64,000 nt of DNA from Myotis daubentonii. Taxonomy: Eukaryota; Chordata; Mammalia; Chiroptera; Vespertilionidae. Below, one piece after another: positions 1 to 12,000 of this stretch (the stretch's first letter is position 1; every line of letters begins with the position of its first letter). The notes beneath the pieces were generated by a model. That model worked only from the letters and a program-made list of their open reading frames with translations, was not told where the DNA came from and did no database searches. The stretch covers positions 19,329,715 to 19,393,714 of the forward strand of contig NC_081844.1 in NCBI RefSeq assembly GCF_963259705.1, written 5' to 3'. A program made the translations under genes and the position numbers.

Positions 1-614
1 GTGAGCAGTTGCCTCCTCCCCTGGAACCCACATTTCCGGAGACAAGACATTGTCCTGATTGCTGAAGCCCCGTTGGCCTCAAAGGGCTATGCTTTGACGG
101 CCGCTGACGGGCGTTTCCTCCTTCCTGCTGAGGACAGACATGGGGAGACGACCGAGTCCTGTTTTCAGTCTTCAGGCTGATCAGCTTTAGGGATGCCAGC
201 CCGAGGTCACATTCCAGCCCCCCCTCTCTGCCCAGGACACGGGGGGGGGGGGGCAGGGGGTCCACCGGCAGAGCCTCAGTTTCTCCATCTGTAAAGGTGG
301 CAATGGCACCCCACACACAGGGCTGTGTGAGTGAGAAGTCTACCCATGCTGCCGACAGCACACTCAGGATTCAAGTCCCACTGGCAGCGTGACCGTGAGG
401 AGCTCCCCGCCCCTTGTGCACCAGAACAGAACCCTCTCCTCATCCCCTCAGCACACTGGGAGCAATGGCCACAAATCCGGCCCCAGGTGACACGCCAAGG
501 AGGGAGAGTCTGGCGATTTGGGGCCCCTCGGCCCACCGATGCCCCCACGCTGGAGGCGACCCCAGTGGATGCCAACTTCTCACACAGACACGCAAGAAAT
601 CACATCTCAACTGA

Positions 615-620
615 TTTATT
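615..620 (-). terminator. PGPEP1: Candidate PGPEP1 polyadenylation signal
   Basis: AATAAA reads on the minus strand here, followed by a T/G-rich stretch (TGTGATTTCTTGCGTG). If used, PGPEP1 would have a 3' UTR of about 5.2 kb containing four SINEs. A shorter 3' UTR using a variant signal is possible. No transcript evidence is available. Confidence 0.35.
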
Positions 621-2178
621 TGCTTTTGGGGTGTCAAGTTTGGGGTCTCCCAGGGCCCCGCCCCCCAGTAAAATCTGGCAGACACTTCCTTGGCGGGGAG
701 CCCCAGGCGTGAGGGTTTCAGACAAGGCACTGACGGGAACTCAGGGGGTCAGGGAGAAGCCACCTGGGGTGCAGGGTCCTCTGTTGGAGACAGAAGACAC
801 GGTCACCGGGGGCAGGAAAGTTTTTTCCTGGAGCGATTTAGGACAAGATAGAAGCCTGAGATGTTGGGGGGAGGCCTAGAAGCCGGGCACCCCGTGGGCA
901 GGTGGAAAGCCAACGCTCCCAGGACCCAGGTGGCACCTCCCAGGGTTCTGGGGACTCCACGGGCCTTGGGAGCTGAGCCTGTTCCGCACCGGCTTCCTCT
1001 GGGATTTCCTGGAGATGAAGTGTATAGGACCGGAGAGCGGCTCCCCCCAGGCGCCCCCCTGCGAATGGGCACTCGGGAGCCAGGCCAACTCCCAGAGAAG
1101 GGATCCTGCCCCCTCTCCGCGCCCCATTCCCATGGGAGAGGCGGGCACCTCTGAAGGAAAGGCTTGGGTGAGGAGTGGGAAGAGGAGAAACGGATATTCG
1201 GAGTGGGGAGCCACTCGAGGTCTGGGAGCCCCAGAAACCCAGCTTGTGACAACTGCCCCTGCACCGGGGACAGGGCCTCTTGGCAGGCATGTCCACCACC
1301 CACCTAGGTACTGACCTTCAAGATGCAACATTGGCACATGGCCCGCACCCCAAACAGCCAATCTGCCATGGGTCCGAGCGGGACCCTGGCCTTGAACATG
1401 CTTTCTCACCCAGCGGCAGCCCCAAGCCCTCGCAAGGCACTTGTGCCTGGAGAAGGGAAACTTCATCTGGGATGTGGGGGGAAAAAAGCCCTTTTTGGTT
1501 CCTCCAAGTCCACGGATATCATGGATTCATAGCCAGGAGGACTGAGGGCGGCAACCTGGCACTAAGGCGCCCTGCCCCTCCGACCACCATTGGAGAGTGC
1601 CCCACGTGGCCGCAGGCTTGGTCTCCAGGTGGAGGCTGGGGACACGGTGAAGAATGGAGCTTTGTCCCACCGTCCTTGAAGGAGCATTCTGGCTCAGACA
1701 CGCCAAGGGGCGGAGAGGTCAAAGGTCAACCGTCTAGACAGTGGCAGCAAAAAAAGAGGCTGGTGTGGTGGGCAGATTTCCCTGAGCAGCTCCCCTCCCC
1801 AACCTGGGTACTCCCAAGGGGCACAGGAGTGCTGGTGCACAAGGCCCCCCCGACCCCCCCAGCTGGCCTAGCTTCCCAGCAGAGACTTCTAAGATAATAA
1901 TACGGTATCTTGAATCTACTTTTCCAGCTGTCCCGAGCGGGCCCGTCCTGGTAGAAGTTTCCAGCAGGGCAGCTGAAAATGATTTTCCCTGCTGAAACGA
2001 TTGCAATCTGACACTCTCGCCAAAGACTTGGCGCTGAGTAGGAAGCCATGATGTTGCCCCCTGCCTGGCCCTGTCTCTCTCAGTGGCCAGGGGCCCCTGG
2101 CTGCTCCTTGACTGGACCAGGTAGGCCAAGTGGCACCTGCCCAGAACACCAACTCAAATCCCTCCTTCTTTCCATCTT
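621..2178. other. Possible PGPEP1 3' UTR or flank, no gene seen
   Basis: Moderately GC-rich unique sequence. Overlapping frames on both strands show no domain. It would be 3' UTR if the AATAAA at 615-620 is used. Confidence 0.4.
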
Positions 2179-2183
2179 CCTTT

Positions 2184-2259
<76 letters not shown>

Positions 2260-2278
2260 TGTCTTTCTTCTTTCTTTC
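2179..2278. repeat. (CTTT)n microsatellite
   Basis: About 100 bases of CTTT units, nearly perfect. It may be a contraction-prone or assembly-sensitive stretch. Confidence 0.95.
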
Positions 2279-2816
2279 CACCAACTTCTTTCTTTTTCGA
2301 GCTACGTACTCATGCACACACCACTGACCTTCTTTTTGGAGGGGGTGGGGGAGCCAAAGGAGCTGAGAGAAGAATCAAGGTATGGGGTGCAGAGGCTCTA
2401 GCATATTAACCCAGACACCCAAATCACACTCCCTCCCCGTTCCCCACCTCAGCACCCCCCACAGCGGCCCCTTCAGTTTCCATATGAGACCCCCAGCATC
2501 ACTTCTCACCGCCCCCCACCAGCCTTCACACCACATCCCTCGGCTAACTTTCCACCATTAGCTCTGTCACACCCACCTCTTCTGGCATCATGCTCCTCCA
2601 CACCTGACAGCTGCACCCCTTCCACAGACCCACCCGTCTGTCCCATTCTGTGCCCCAATCTGAGGCTCTGAAAACGACAAGGGAGAGGAAGGGAACCTGG
2701 CCCTCTCGTCTTACACAAAAACATTTTGGTCCGACACCCAACAAACGCAGACAAGACATAACATGGAGTGAATGGATGAGCTGACCCAAAAGAAAAAGTT
2801 TTAAAAATTCAAAACA

Positions 2817-3034
2817 GCCGAAACCGGTTTGGCTCAGTGGATAGAGCGTCAGCCTGCGGACTGAAAAGTCCCAGGTTCGATTCCGGTCAAGGGCATGTAC
2901 CTGGGTTGCAGGCACATCCCCAGTAGGAGATGTGCAGGAGGCGGCTGATTGATGTTTCTCTCTCATCGATGTTTCTGACTCTCTATCTCTCTCCCTTCCT
3001 CTCTGTAAAAAATCAATAAAATATATTTAAAAAA
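2817..3034 (+). repeat. Ves SINE
   Basis: tRNA-like head (ggctcagtggatagagcg, ggttcgattccgg) and a tail ending in A. Target copies are aaaaattcaaaacag on both sides. Lies in the likely PGPEP1 3' region. Confidence 0.9.
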
Positions 3035-3942
3035 AAAAATTCAAAACAGGAAAAAAAAAAAAAACCTGTCAGGGAATGAGTGAAATATTTAATAGCTGTC
3101 TGATTAAATAAAAATGAGCTATATGTGCTGTATCATGGACAAGGACAGGATTCCGATCCAACTCGAGGAAATCTAAAACAAATAAATGCGGGAACACAAA
3201 AATGGCACACACACACTTGACAATGATCAGACAATAAGTTACGTCTCTCAGCTGCTAAATCTCAGGATGCTTTAAACAGAGAGGTGAAATGAGGACAAAA
3301 GAAAGATGAAAATGTGGACTTTGGGGGGTGCCTGGGTTCCAGTAGGTACCCAGCTAAGATTGGCCCTGGCTCACCTCCAGCCCTCACCTCCTTCCCCGTC
3401 CTGCCAAGATTCATTTTCTCCTCAGAGCCCCCAAAATCAGATCTTTGGGGAGCAGAGCTAGATGGAACTTGATGTTATGAATAGGACCTCTACGCCCCCC
3501 CAAGCCTTGAGCCCCCCACATTCAAAAGAGCCACAATTCTGCCCACAGAAGACAGGTGAGGGAGCAGATGCAATTATATCCCGCACACCCAGATTCCTCA
3601 GGAGACCCCCAAACTCAGACCGGGGACATGGAGGGGACATTTCTGGCAGAGGGAGGGCTGGCATGGAGGGGGAAGCAGAGGCCCAATCATTTCTACCTGC
3701 TGGCCACAGTCTACGCCCACAGCCAAGCACCCTCTCCACGCCTTCCACCAGCGTCCCCTTTCCTCCTCCAGAGAAAGCTCAGGGGTCAGAAAATGCCTCT
3801 AACTCAGAAACCCATCAACCTGGTTCCCAGTCCACATAGCTCTGCAGAGGCAGGAACCACCCCGGCACTGGAACAGGAGGGAAAGAAGGTAAATGTTTAA
3901 GAAAACAGAATAAAAATATCAACTATTTAAAAAACAAGACTG

Positions 3943-4072
3943 GCCCTGGCCGGGTAGATCAGTTGGTTAGAGTGTCGTCCTGATACGCCAAGGCTGTGGG
4001 TTCGGTCCCTGGTCAAGGCACATGCCGGAATAAACCAATACATGCATATATAAGACGAAGAACGCACTGATG

Positions 4073-4126
<54 letters not shown>

Positions 4127-4150
4127 ACTCTCCTTTTTTTAAAAAATAAA
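3943..4150 (+). repeat. Older Ves-related SINE with (TC)n
   Basis: Diverged tRNA-like head (ccctggccgggtagatcagt). Its tail contains the (TC)n run at 4073-4131. Confidence 0.75.
4073..4131. repeat. (TC)n microsatellite
   Basis: Inside a SINE tail. Nearly pure dinucleotide. Confidence 0.93.
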
Positions 4151-4165
4151 TAACTAATTAAAAAT

Positions 4166-4350
4166 AGCCCTGGCCAGGTAGCTTGGTTGGTTGGGGCATC
4201 ATCCTGATACACCACGACTGTGGGCTCCATCGACAGTCAGGACACATACAAGAATCAATCAAGGAGTGCGTAAATAAGCGGAACAACAAATCGACGTTTC
4301 TCTCTCTCTCCCCTCTTCTCTCTCTAAAAATCAGTAAGTAAGAAATTAAA
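4166..4350 (+). repeat. Older Ves-related SINE
   Basis: Head ccctggccaggtagcttggt, then gcggaacaacaaatcgacg and a TC-rich tail. It follows the previous SINE in the same orientation. Confidence 0.75.
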
Positions 4351-5180
4351 AACAAGCAGAAACCTGCATGTCGGGATATCGACGGGATCCGATACAGCGT
4401 CAGATTCTGGTTTGCTTCGCACTTAGGGAAATGATAAAACCACATGTTCTCCCAAAAAAGGGAATTCTTCCAAAACATGTATTTTTTTCTCGATCGGCTT
4501 CCTGGTTGCTGCCACCGCCCTGTCCTGACGATGCCAAGGGACAGCTGAAGGTAGTTGCCTCCTGGGAAATGCCACGCTCATCCCTGGCTGTACGTCCAAA
4601 GCCACCAGGGAGGGTGGTAACAATTCACTCCTGAATCGGGGTGCGACGCCAAAAACCATCGCCACAAAAGCCCGCTGGTCACTGCGCCAGCACACACAGG
4701 AGCTCGGCAAACTCCAGCCCCAGGCCCGGCTTTGGGCGCCCCCTAAAGGAAAACAAGAAGCTTGCCCCTAGCACCAAAGCTCCAAAATCCAGGCCAGATG
4801 TGGGTGGGTTTTCAGCTGCTACAAATTTTTACATATTAAAAAACAACAAAAAAAATCACGTACATGCCAAGATGGCAAAGTCGGCCTTTCTGCCGGGGGG
4901 CCCGCTCCAGAGCTCACAGCTTGGGTGTTGAAAGGGTCCGCAAGCCCTTCAGCCTCCTGGGGCAGCAGACCCTCCCCCACCCCGTCTCCAAACCCAAGCA
5001 CGGTCAGAGTCAGCCCCCGACCGAAGATGCAGGTCCCGTGCTCCGGACAGGAGGCAGAAGGGGCTGCACCCCAGGAAAAAGAAAAGACACTTTCGTTGTT
5101 GGCTGAAGCCTGTGTTTTAACCAAAGGGAATATAAAGTACTCTGTGCCCAAACTAGCACTATTGTCTTAAAAAAGAGAGT

Positions 5181-5376
5181 AAGGCCTTGGCCGGGTAGCT
5201 CATTTGTTTAGAGCATCGCCCGGATATGTCAAGGTTTGCGGGTTCAATCCCCCGTCAGGGCACGTACAAACAGCAACCGATGAGTGCATAAATAAGTGGA
5301 ACAACAAGTCAGGGTTTCTCTCTCCCCCCCCCTTCTCTCTCCCTCTCTCAACAATTAATTTAAAAAAGAGAGAGAG
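5181..5376 (+). repeat. Older Ves-related SINE
   Basis: Head ccttggccgggtagctcat, then gtggaacaacaagtcaggg and a TC-rich tail. It is the same subtype as the copies at 3943 and 4166. Confidence 0.75.
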
Positions 5377-5834
5377 AGAGAATAGAATTTTGAAAATAAC
5401 AAAGTCACAGCATAGCCCACGGCTGTCCAAGCTGTGGGGACATGGGTCAGGGCAGCCTCTCGGAGAGGCTTTCACGGTTGGGAAAATCCAGTGATGGGAC
5501 GGCGGGAACTCCGAAATCCCGTCACCGGAGCCCTCAGGAGCAGGCGCGCAGGTGGCCCAGCTGTGGGATCGCGGCGTGGAGATAAACCCAATCAGGATTC
5601 TCTTCGGAAATCTGCACCCAAGGGGCTCCGGACATCACGGCCACCTCCCCAGATGCCAAGGGAAACAGAGAAACACTCTTCAGCAGCCCGTTCAAATCAA
5701 TCAGCACGTTTGCAGATCAAAAGGGAAAGGAGGTGTGTAAACAGAAATATCTGATCCGAATCAGATCACCGGCTGAAAGTTTGCCTCCTCCTGGGTCCCT
5801 GGTAGGATGAGGCCTCGGGAGGCCTGGGTGGCTC

Positions 5835-6027
5835 TTAGTGTTCGTGGCGACAGTGGATTCTGTCTTCGGACTGCTCCAGGACGCCCAGCATCTCCTCGAT
5901 GATGGCCCGCAGCGCCCTGCCCAGCTGGTCTGCGTTGTACGGCTTGCCCAGCGGAGGCACGTGGACAAAGGCTGAGCGGCCGTGACTCTGGTACAGAGAG
6001 GTGTAGTAGGTGAAGTCACAGAGGTAC
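5835..6027 (-). CDS. PGPEP1: PGPEP1 terminal coding exon 5
   Basis: It begins G-TAC-CTC-TGT after ...CTTAG, giving [11 protein letters not shown] with catalytic Cys149, then VHVPPLG with His168. It ends at TAA (5837-5835). The acceptor has a short pyrimidine tract. The last residues [10 protein letters not shown] have diverged from human. Confidence 0.95.
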
Positions 6028-9000
6028 CTAAGCCGCAGGACATAGGGGCAGGCGGGAGAGCAAAACACAGTCAGACTAACAGGACAGCCTCCATCCAAAC
6101 CTCCTGTAAGACACCCGATCCCACCGGAAATCCTCAAGGGGGAGGGAGTACTGCTCTCCCTTCCCAGGTTGGCAAAATGAAAACACACACACAAAAACAA
6201 CCTGTGAACTCCCGGTGCTGGTACGTATGTGGGGACGTGGGCAGTGTGACACGCTGCTAGTGTGGACGTAAACTGCCCCGGGGGAAGGCGCTTTGGCAGG
6301 CTCGCATAATGACGAAGGCACGGCCTTTACAAACTGACGGTTCCAGTTCTTAGAACCTACCTTCAGGAGCCAGCTGCACAGGAAGATAAACAAGGTGTTC
6401 GCTGCAGTGTGTGTATAACACAGGACAACAGGAAGCAACCTGCTAGGGTCCGAATGTGTGTGTGTGTGTGTGTCCCGTCTGCACCCCCACCCCCACCCCG
6501 CACACACAATTCATATGTGAAGCTCTCATTCCCAATGTGATGGTATTAAGAGGTGGGGTCTCTGGGAAGTGAGGGCCCTCATCACTGGCGTTGGTGACCT
6601 TTTAACAGAGACCTCAGAGAGCTCTCTTGCTCCTCCCCCGTGTGAGGACACACAAGGAGCCAGCCATCTGGAGGAGGGCCTTCCTTGACCTTGAACTTCC
6701 CAGCCTCCAGAACGGTGAGCAACACATTTCTGTTGTTGACAAGCGCCCCCAGTCTGTGGTATTTGGTTATTGCAACTCAAACAGACGAAGACACAAGCTA
6801 AAGGTCCGCTGACGGAAGGGTGGCCTAATAAACTTCGGTTTATCCACACGGTGGAAAACTACGCAACCGGCTCCAAGGCACGTGGTAGCTCCAGAGGAAG
6901 ACAAAGAACTCACGAAGGAAGGCCCAGACGTGCGTCCGTAAGTGAAACCGAGGGAGGTGATGCTCGGGAAACGCCATGCCCCGTAACCCCGTCCACATAA
7001 AAGCAAAGCAAAACGGGACAAAATGCCACAGCGGCATGCCAAGTGCTCTAGACACGGATGGAGACGTGGAGGTGATAGGAGGGCTCAGAATTTAAGTCTC
7101 TCGCTTAACAGAGAGGTCACTAGGGGGAAGGAGTGAGGGCAAGAGAATTTTTCACAATGGGAACATACGAGAACATAGCGTAGAATTGTCTGTGCAACTT
7201 AAAGCTGGTTTTAAAAGGAGACGGATAAGAAATTCAGTCACTCGTCAGCTGAATCTGTCACCTGCTGCCTTTGGGATGGAGACGTGTGAGACGTGTTGAG
7301 AAATCCAGGTGCCAGATGCTGAGAGGGAGTGGAACAGAGGACACAGCTTGGTCTGGGAGGTAGAGGAGGCCTCGCTAAGGAGGCAACACGTTGGAGCTGA
7401 GACCTGAAAGAGGCCTCGTCGGAGGGAGGCAAGTTTGGGCAGAGGCTACAGCGAGTGCAAAGGCCCTGAGGCTAGAGTGAGCAGGGACAGGAGGAGGCTG
7501 GTTTGTGGGTCTGGGATGCAATGGGTAAGGAGAGAGTGGAGGCAGATGAGGGTGGAGGAGTGGGTAGGGGCCTGACCACATAGCACCTGGGGATGGTGGG
7601 GAGAGACTGGGATTTTATTCCAGGTGCAGTGGGAGCTTCAGGGAGGATTCAGCAAGGAAGAGACATCATCTGACCTAAACTTATAAAAGACCTGTAATAG
7701 TCTTCCTTTCAAATTCATGTTCACCTGGAACCTCAGAATGAGACCTTACTTGGATATGGGGGTTTAGCAGATGTAATTAGGTAACAGGAGGTCATACCGG
7801 ACTAGGGTGGGTCCTAAATCCAATGACCGGTGTCCTTATAAGGAGGCCATATGGCCCTAGCCAGTCGGCCTGTGGACTGAAGGGTCCCAGGTTCCATTCC
7901 GGTCAAGGGCATGTACCTCGGTTGCAGGCTCCTCCCTGGCCTGGGCCCTGGTCGGGGCTCGTGCAGGAGGCAACCAATCAATGTGTTTCTTTCACATCAA
8001 TATTTCTCTTTGTCTTTTCCTCTCTCTTCCACTCTCTCTAAAAATCAATTGAAAAATATCCTCGGGTGAGGATTTAAAACAAAAAAAAGGCCATAGGAAG
8101 ACAGAGGCAGAGATTGGGGTGACACATCTACAAGCCAAGAAACGCAAAGGGTCGCTGGCAGCCGCCACAGGTCAGGAGAGAGACAGGGAACAGACTCTCT
8201 TCAGAGCTTCGAGAAGGAATGGACCTTGCTGACCCTTTGATTTTGGACGTCCAGCCTCCAGAACTGGGAGAGAATAAATTTCTGTGTGTGGTTTTGTTAC
8301 AGCAGCGGCAGGAAAACTAGTATAGAAATAGACTGCTTGGGGGAGGACTGGCGGGAGGAACAGCAGGGAGCTGGCGGGAGCAGCACCCAGATGGGAGACG
8401 CAGGGACGGGGTGGGGAGAAGGGGGCAGATCCATGCGTAATGAGCTCCGGAAGCAGCATCGGTGCGACCTGTTAAGAGTATATCCTTTGTTCTGTGGTTT
8501 ACGAATGGTGAGCCTTCAGCCCTCAGAGGCCAACGTCAACACACTTGGCTTGCTCAGCCCCGGCCTGGGCCAGTGGAGGAGGGAAACCCCGCTCACACCC
8601 ACCCCACGGAGCCCTACCTGCCGGCATCTTGCGAGATGGTCACCGACACGTCCAGGCCCAGCGTCGTGACCCTCTTACACACGGCGTCCATGTCGATGAT
8701 GGAGTCGATGCTCTCGGGCCCGTCCTCCACGCAGCACTGGGAGCCGGGGCAGAAGCGGCAATTGTCCAGCCCTTTGTAGCCCTTGTTGTGGCCGCACTTC
8801 TCCAGCGTGACTGTGGTTGCCATGCCCGACACGCCCACATGCACCACCAGCTGCAGACAGACAGGCAGGGCTTCACAGGGTCTGTCCCTGGGACTAGGGG
8901 GGCCCTCAGGTCAAGGGGAGGGTGGCAGCCTTGCTGGGCTCCACGGGGGTTACACCGTCTGACCTCTTCTGCTGGAATAGACCCCACAGTCACCACTGCA

Positions 9001-12000
9001 GAAGGGTATGCCAAGTGCAACGTACAAGGATGTGAAACATGCAAGGATGTTTCCGTAGCCTTTTAATACAATCAAATACTGGAAAACACGTAATTAGCTA
9101 TTCGTGTGGGCTGGTTAAATAAATTATGAACTACCGTGTAGCTGCTAAAATGCCCAAAGCAGTTCTGTAAGGAATGATCTCCAAGACATATTGCCAAATG
9201 CAAAAGGCCACGTATCGCTTTTAGGAATGTAGCCTAAAGATAATCAAAGATGTAATAGTCTTTCAATGCTCACTTCCGTGTTACTTATAAAAATGGAAAC
9301 AAGTAGCACACCCAATTATAAGAGAATGGTTATATTAATTATTAAAAATTACCCAGCGATTAAAATAATGGTTAGGGAGAATTTTTAATGACCTAGGTGA
9401 TTAAATGCTCATGATAAAATATTTATGAAAAGCAGGATACGAGGGGAGAACCAAGATGGCGGCATAGGTTAACGCCGGAGTTTGCTGCTTTGAACAACTA
9501 CTTCAAAAGTGAAACCAAAAAACGGAAGGGACATCGCCCAGAACCACAGGAACGCTGGCTGAGTGGAAGTCCTACAACTAGGAGGAAAGAGAAACGCACA
9601 CGGACACTCAGAGGAGGCACAGTGCTGAAGTCAAATTCTGAGGTGCGGAGTGTGCGGAGCGGGCTGGCGGCGGAGGGCGCGTTTGTTGTTTTCAATCGGG
9701 AGGGAGTCGCAGACTCTGAGCTCCAGATACAGGCGAGTCTTTGGGGACCCATACTCAAACGGGAGAAGCAGGACTGTCTGGCTTCGGTCAGAGCGAGTGC
9801 AGCTTTCTCTCGGAGCTTTGCAGCGGGTGCTGGGACTCAGAGAGGCAGAGCCCCTGGGGACAGGACTGAGAGCCGCCATAACTGCTCTCTCCGGCCCACC
9901 CTGTTGATCCTGTGCGACCCGCCCCGCCCAAGCCCTGCACAGAGGCATTTGCCGGATAGCCTCAGGCAAAGGCTAGATTAGCACCTCCCTAGAGGACAGA
10001 AGTTCTCTCACTGCTGACACAGCTGATTCTCATAGCCACTTGGCCTGGAGGTCAAACCCTCCCTGGGATTAACTACAACAATCAAGATTTAATTATAAGA
10101 CTGCGAACAAAGACCACTAGGGGGTGCACCAAGGAAGCATAACAAAATGCGGAGACAAAGAAACAGGACAAAATTGTCAAAGGAAGATATAGAGTTCAGA
10201 ACCACACTTTTAAGGTCTCTCAAGAACTGTTTAGAAGCTGCCGATAAACTTAATGAGCTTTACACGAAAACTAATAAGACCCTCGATCTTATATTGGGGA
10301 ACCAACTAGAAATTAAGCATACACGGACTGAAATAACGAATATTATACAGACGCCCGACAGCAGACCAGAGGAGCGCAAGAATCAAGTCAATGATTTGAA
10401 ATGCGAGGAAGCAAAAAACATCCAACCGGAAAAGCAAAATGAAAAAAGAATCCAAAAATGCGAGGATAGTGTAAGGAGCCTCTGGGACAGCTTCAAGTGT
10501 ACCAACATCAGAATTATAGGGGTGCCAGAAGATGAGAGAGAGCAAGATATTGAAAACCTATTTGAAGAAATAATGACAGAAAACTTCCCCCACCTGGTGA
10601 AAGAAATGGACTTACAGGTCCAAGAAGCGCGGAGAACCCCAAACAAAAGGAATCCAAAGAGGACCACACCAAGACACATCATCATTAAAATGCCAAGAGC
10701 AAAAGATAAAGAGAGAATCTTAAAAACAGCAAGAGAAAGAAACTCAGTTACCTACAAGGGAATACCCATACGACTGTCAGCTGATTTCTCAACAGAAACT
10801 TTGCAGGCCAGAAGGGAGTGGCAAGAAATATTCAAAGTGATGAATACCAAGAACCTACAACCAAGATTACTTTATCCAGCAAAGCTATCATTCAGAATTG
10901 AAGGTCAGATAAAGAGCTTCACAGATAAGGAAAAGCTAAAGGAGTTCATCACCACCAAACCAGGATTATATGAAATGCTGAAAGGTATCCTTTAAGAAGA
11001 GGAAGAGGAAGAAAAAGGTAAAGATACAAATTATGAACAACAAATATGCATCTATCAACAAGTGAATCTAAGAATCAAGTGAATAAATAATCTGATGAAC
11101 AGAATGAACTGTTGATTATAATAGAATCAGGGACATAGAAAGGGAATGGACTGACTATTCTTGGGGGGGAAAGGGGTGTGGGAGATGTGGGAAGAGACTG
11201 GACAAAAATCGTGCACCTATGGATGAGGACAGTGGGTGGGGAGTGAGGGCGGAGGGTGGGGCGGGAACTGGGAGGAGGGGAGTTATGGGGGGGAAAAAAA
11301 GAGGCACAAATGTAATAATCTGAACAATAAAGATTTAATTAAAAAAAAAAAAAAAAGCAGGATACGAAACTGACTCCAGTGTAACTTCAACCATCAGTTA
11401 CTGGTGTGTATGCTTACACACAGACGGGGCCCTGTAAGAAACTATGCGAACACTGAAAATATCGGCAGCTACTTGTCATGTGGCTGGTGCCAACTGAGAT
11501 GTACAGTCAAGTGTAAAAACTATCAGATTTGGGGGGTTGGGCACCAAAAAAAGTGTAAAACGTCTCAATGATTTTTTAAAATGCTGACTGCATGAGATCA
11601 AAGCAGGAACAAAGCCCCATAAATCACCCCGGCTGGGCGCCCATCTCCGGGCCGATAAGCAAGCAGCTGCCTTTGCCCGGCTCACCTGTGGGCTGTGCTT
11701 CTCCCACAGGGCGGGGATGAGCCTCTGGACCGTCTTGTACTCGACGGGAATCTCATACACGTGCAGGTCCACGCTGTCGCCAAGGCCCAGCTTCTCCAGC
11801 TCCTGGAATCGAGGGAGAGGGGTGTCAGAGCATTCGGTCGCACAGCAATAAGGTGTTCCGTGGGGATAAACTGACCGATCGTCAGAAAACAGGCGGGTGT
11901 CCTGACTCTGGGCAGAGTTGGTAGGCAAGTGGGCTGGTCTACCCCAAAGCTCTCCCCTCATCCCCTCCCCCACCCGCTCGCCTGGAACTCTATCTGCACG

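Noticed and set aside
1..600. GDF15, which follows PGPEP1 in human
   Set aside because: No TGF-beta family cysteine pattern is found in any frame of the first bases; it would lie beyond the window.
2048..2401. Ser/Phe-Leu repeat frames
   Set aside because: Translation of the (CTTT)n microsatellite.
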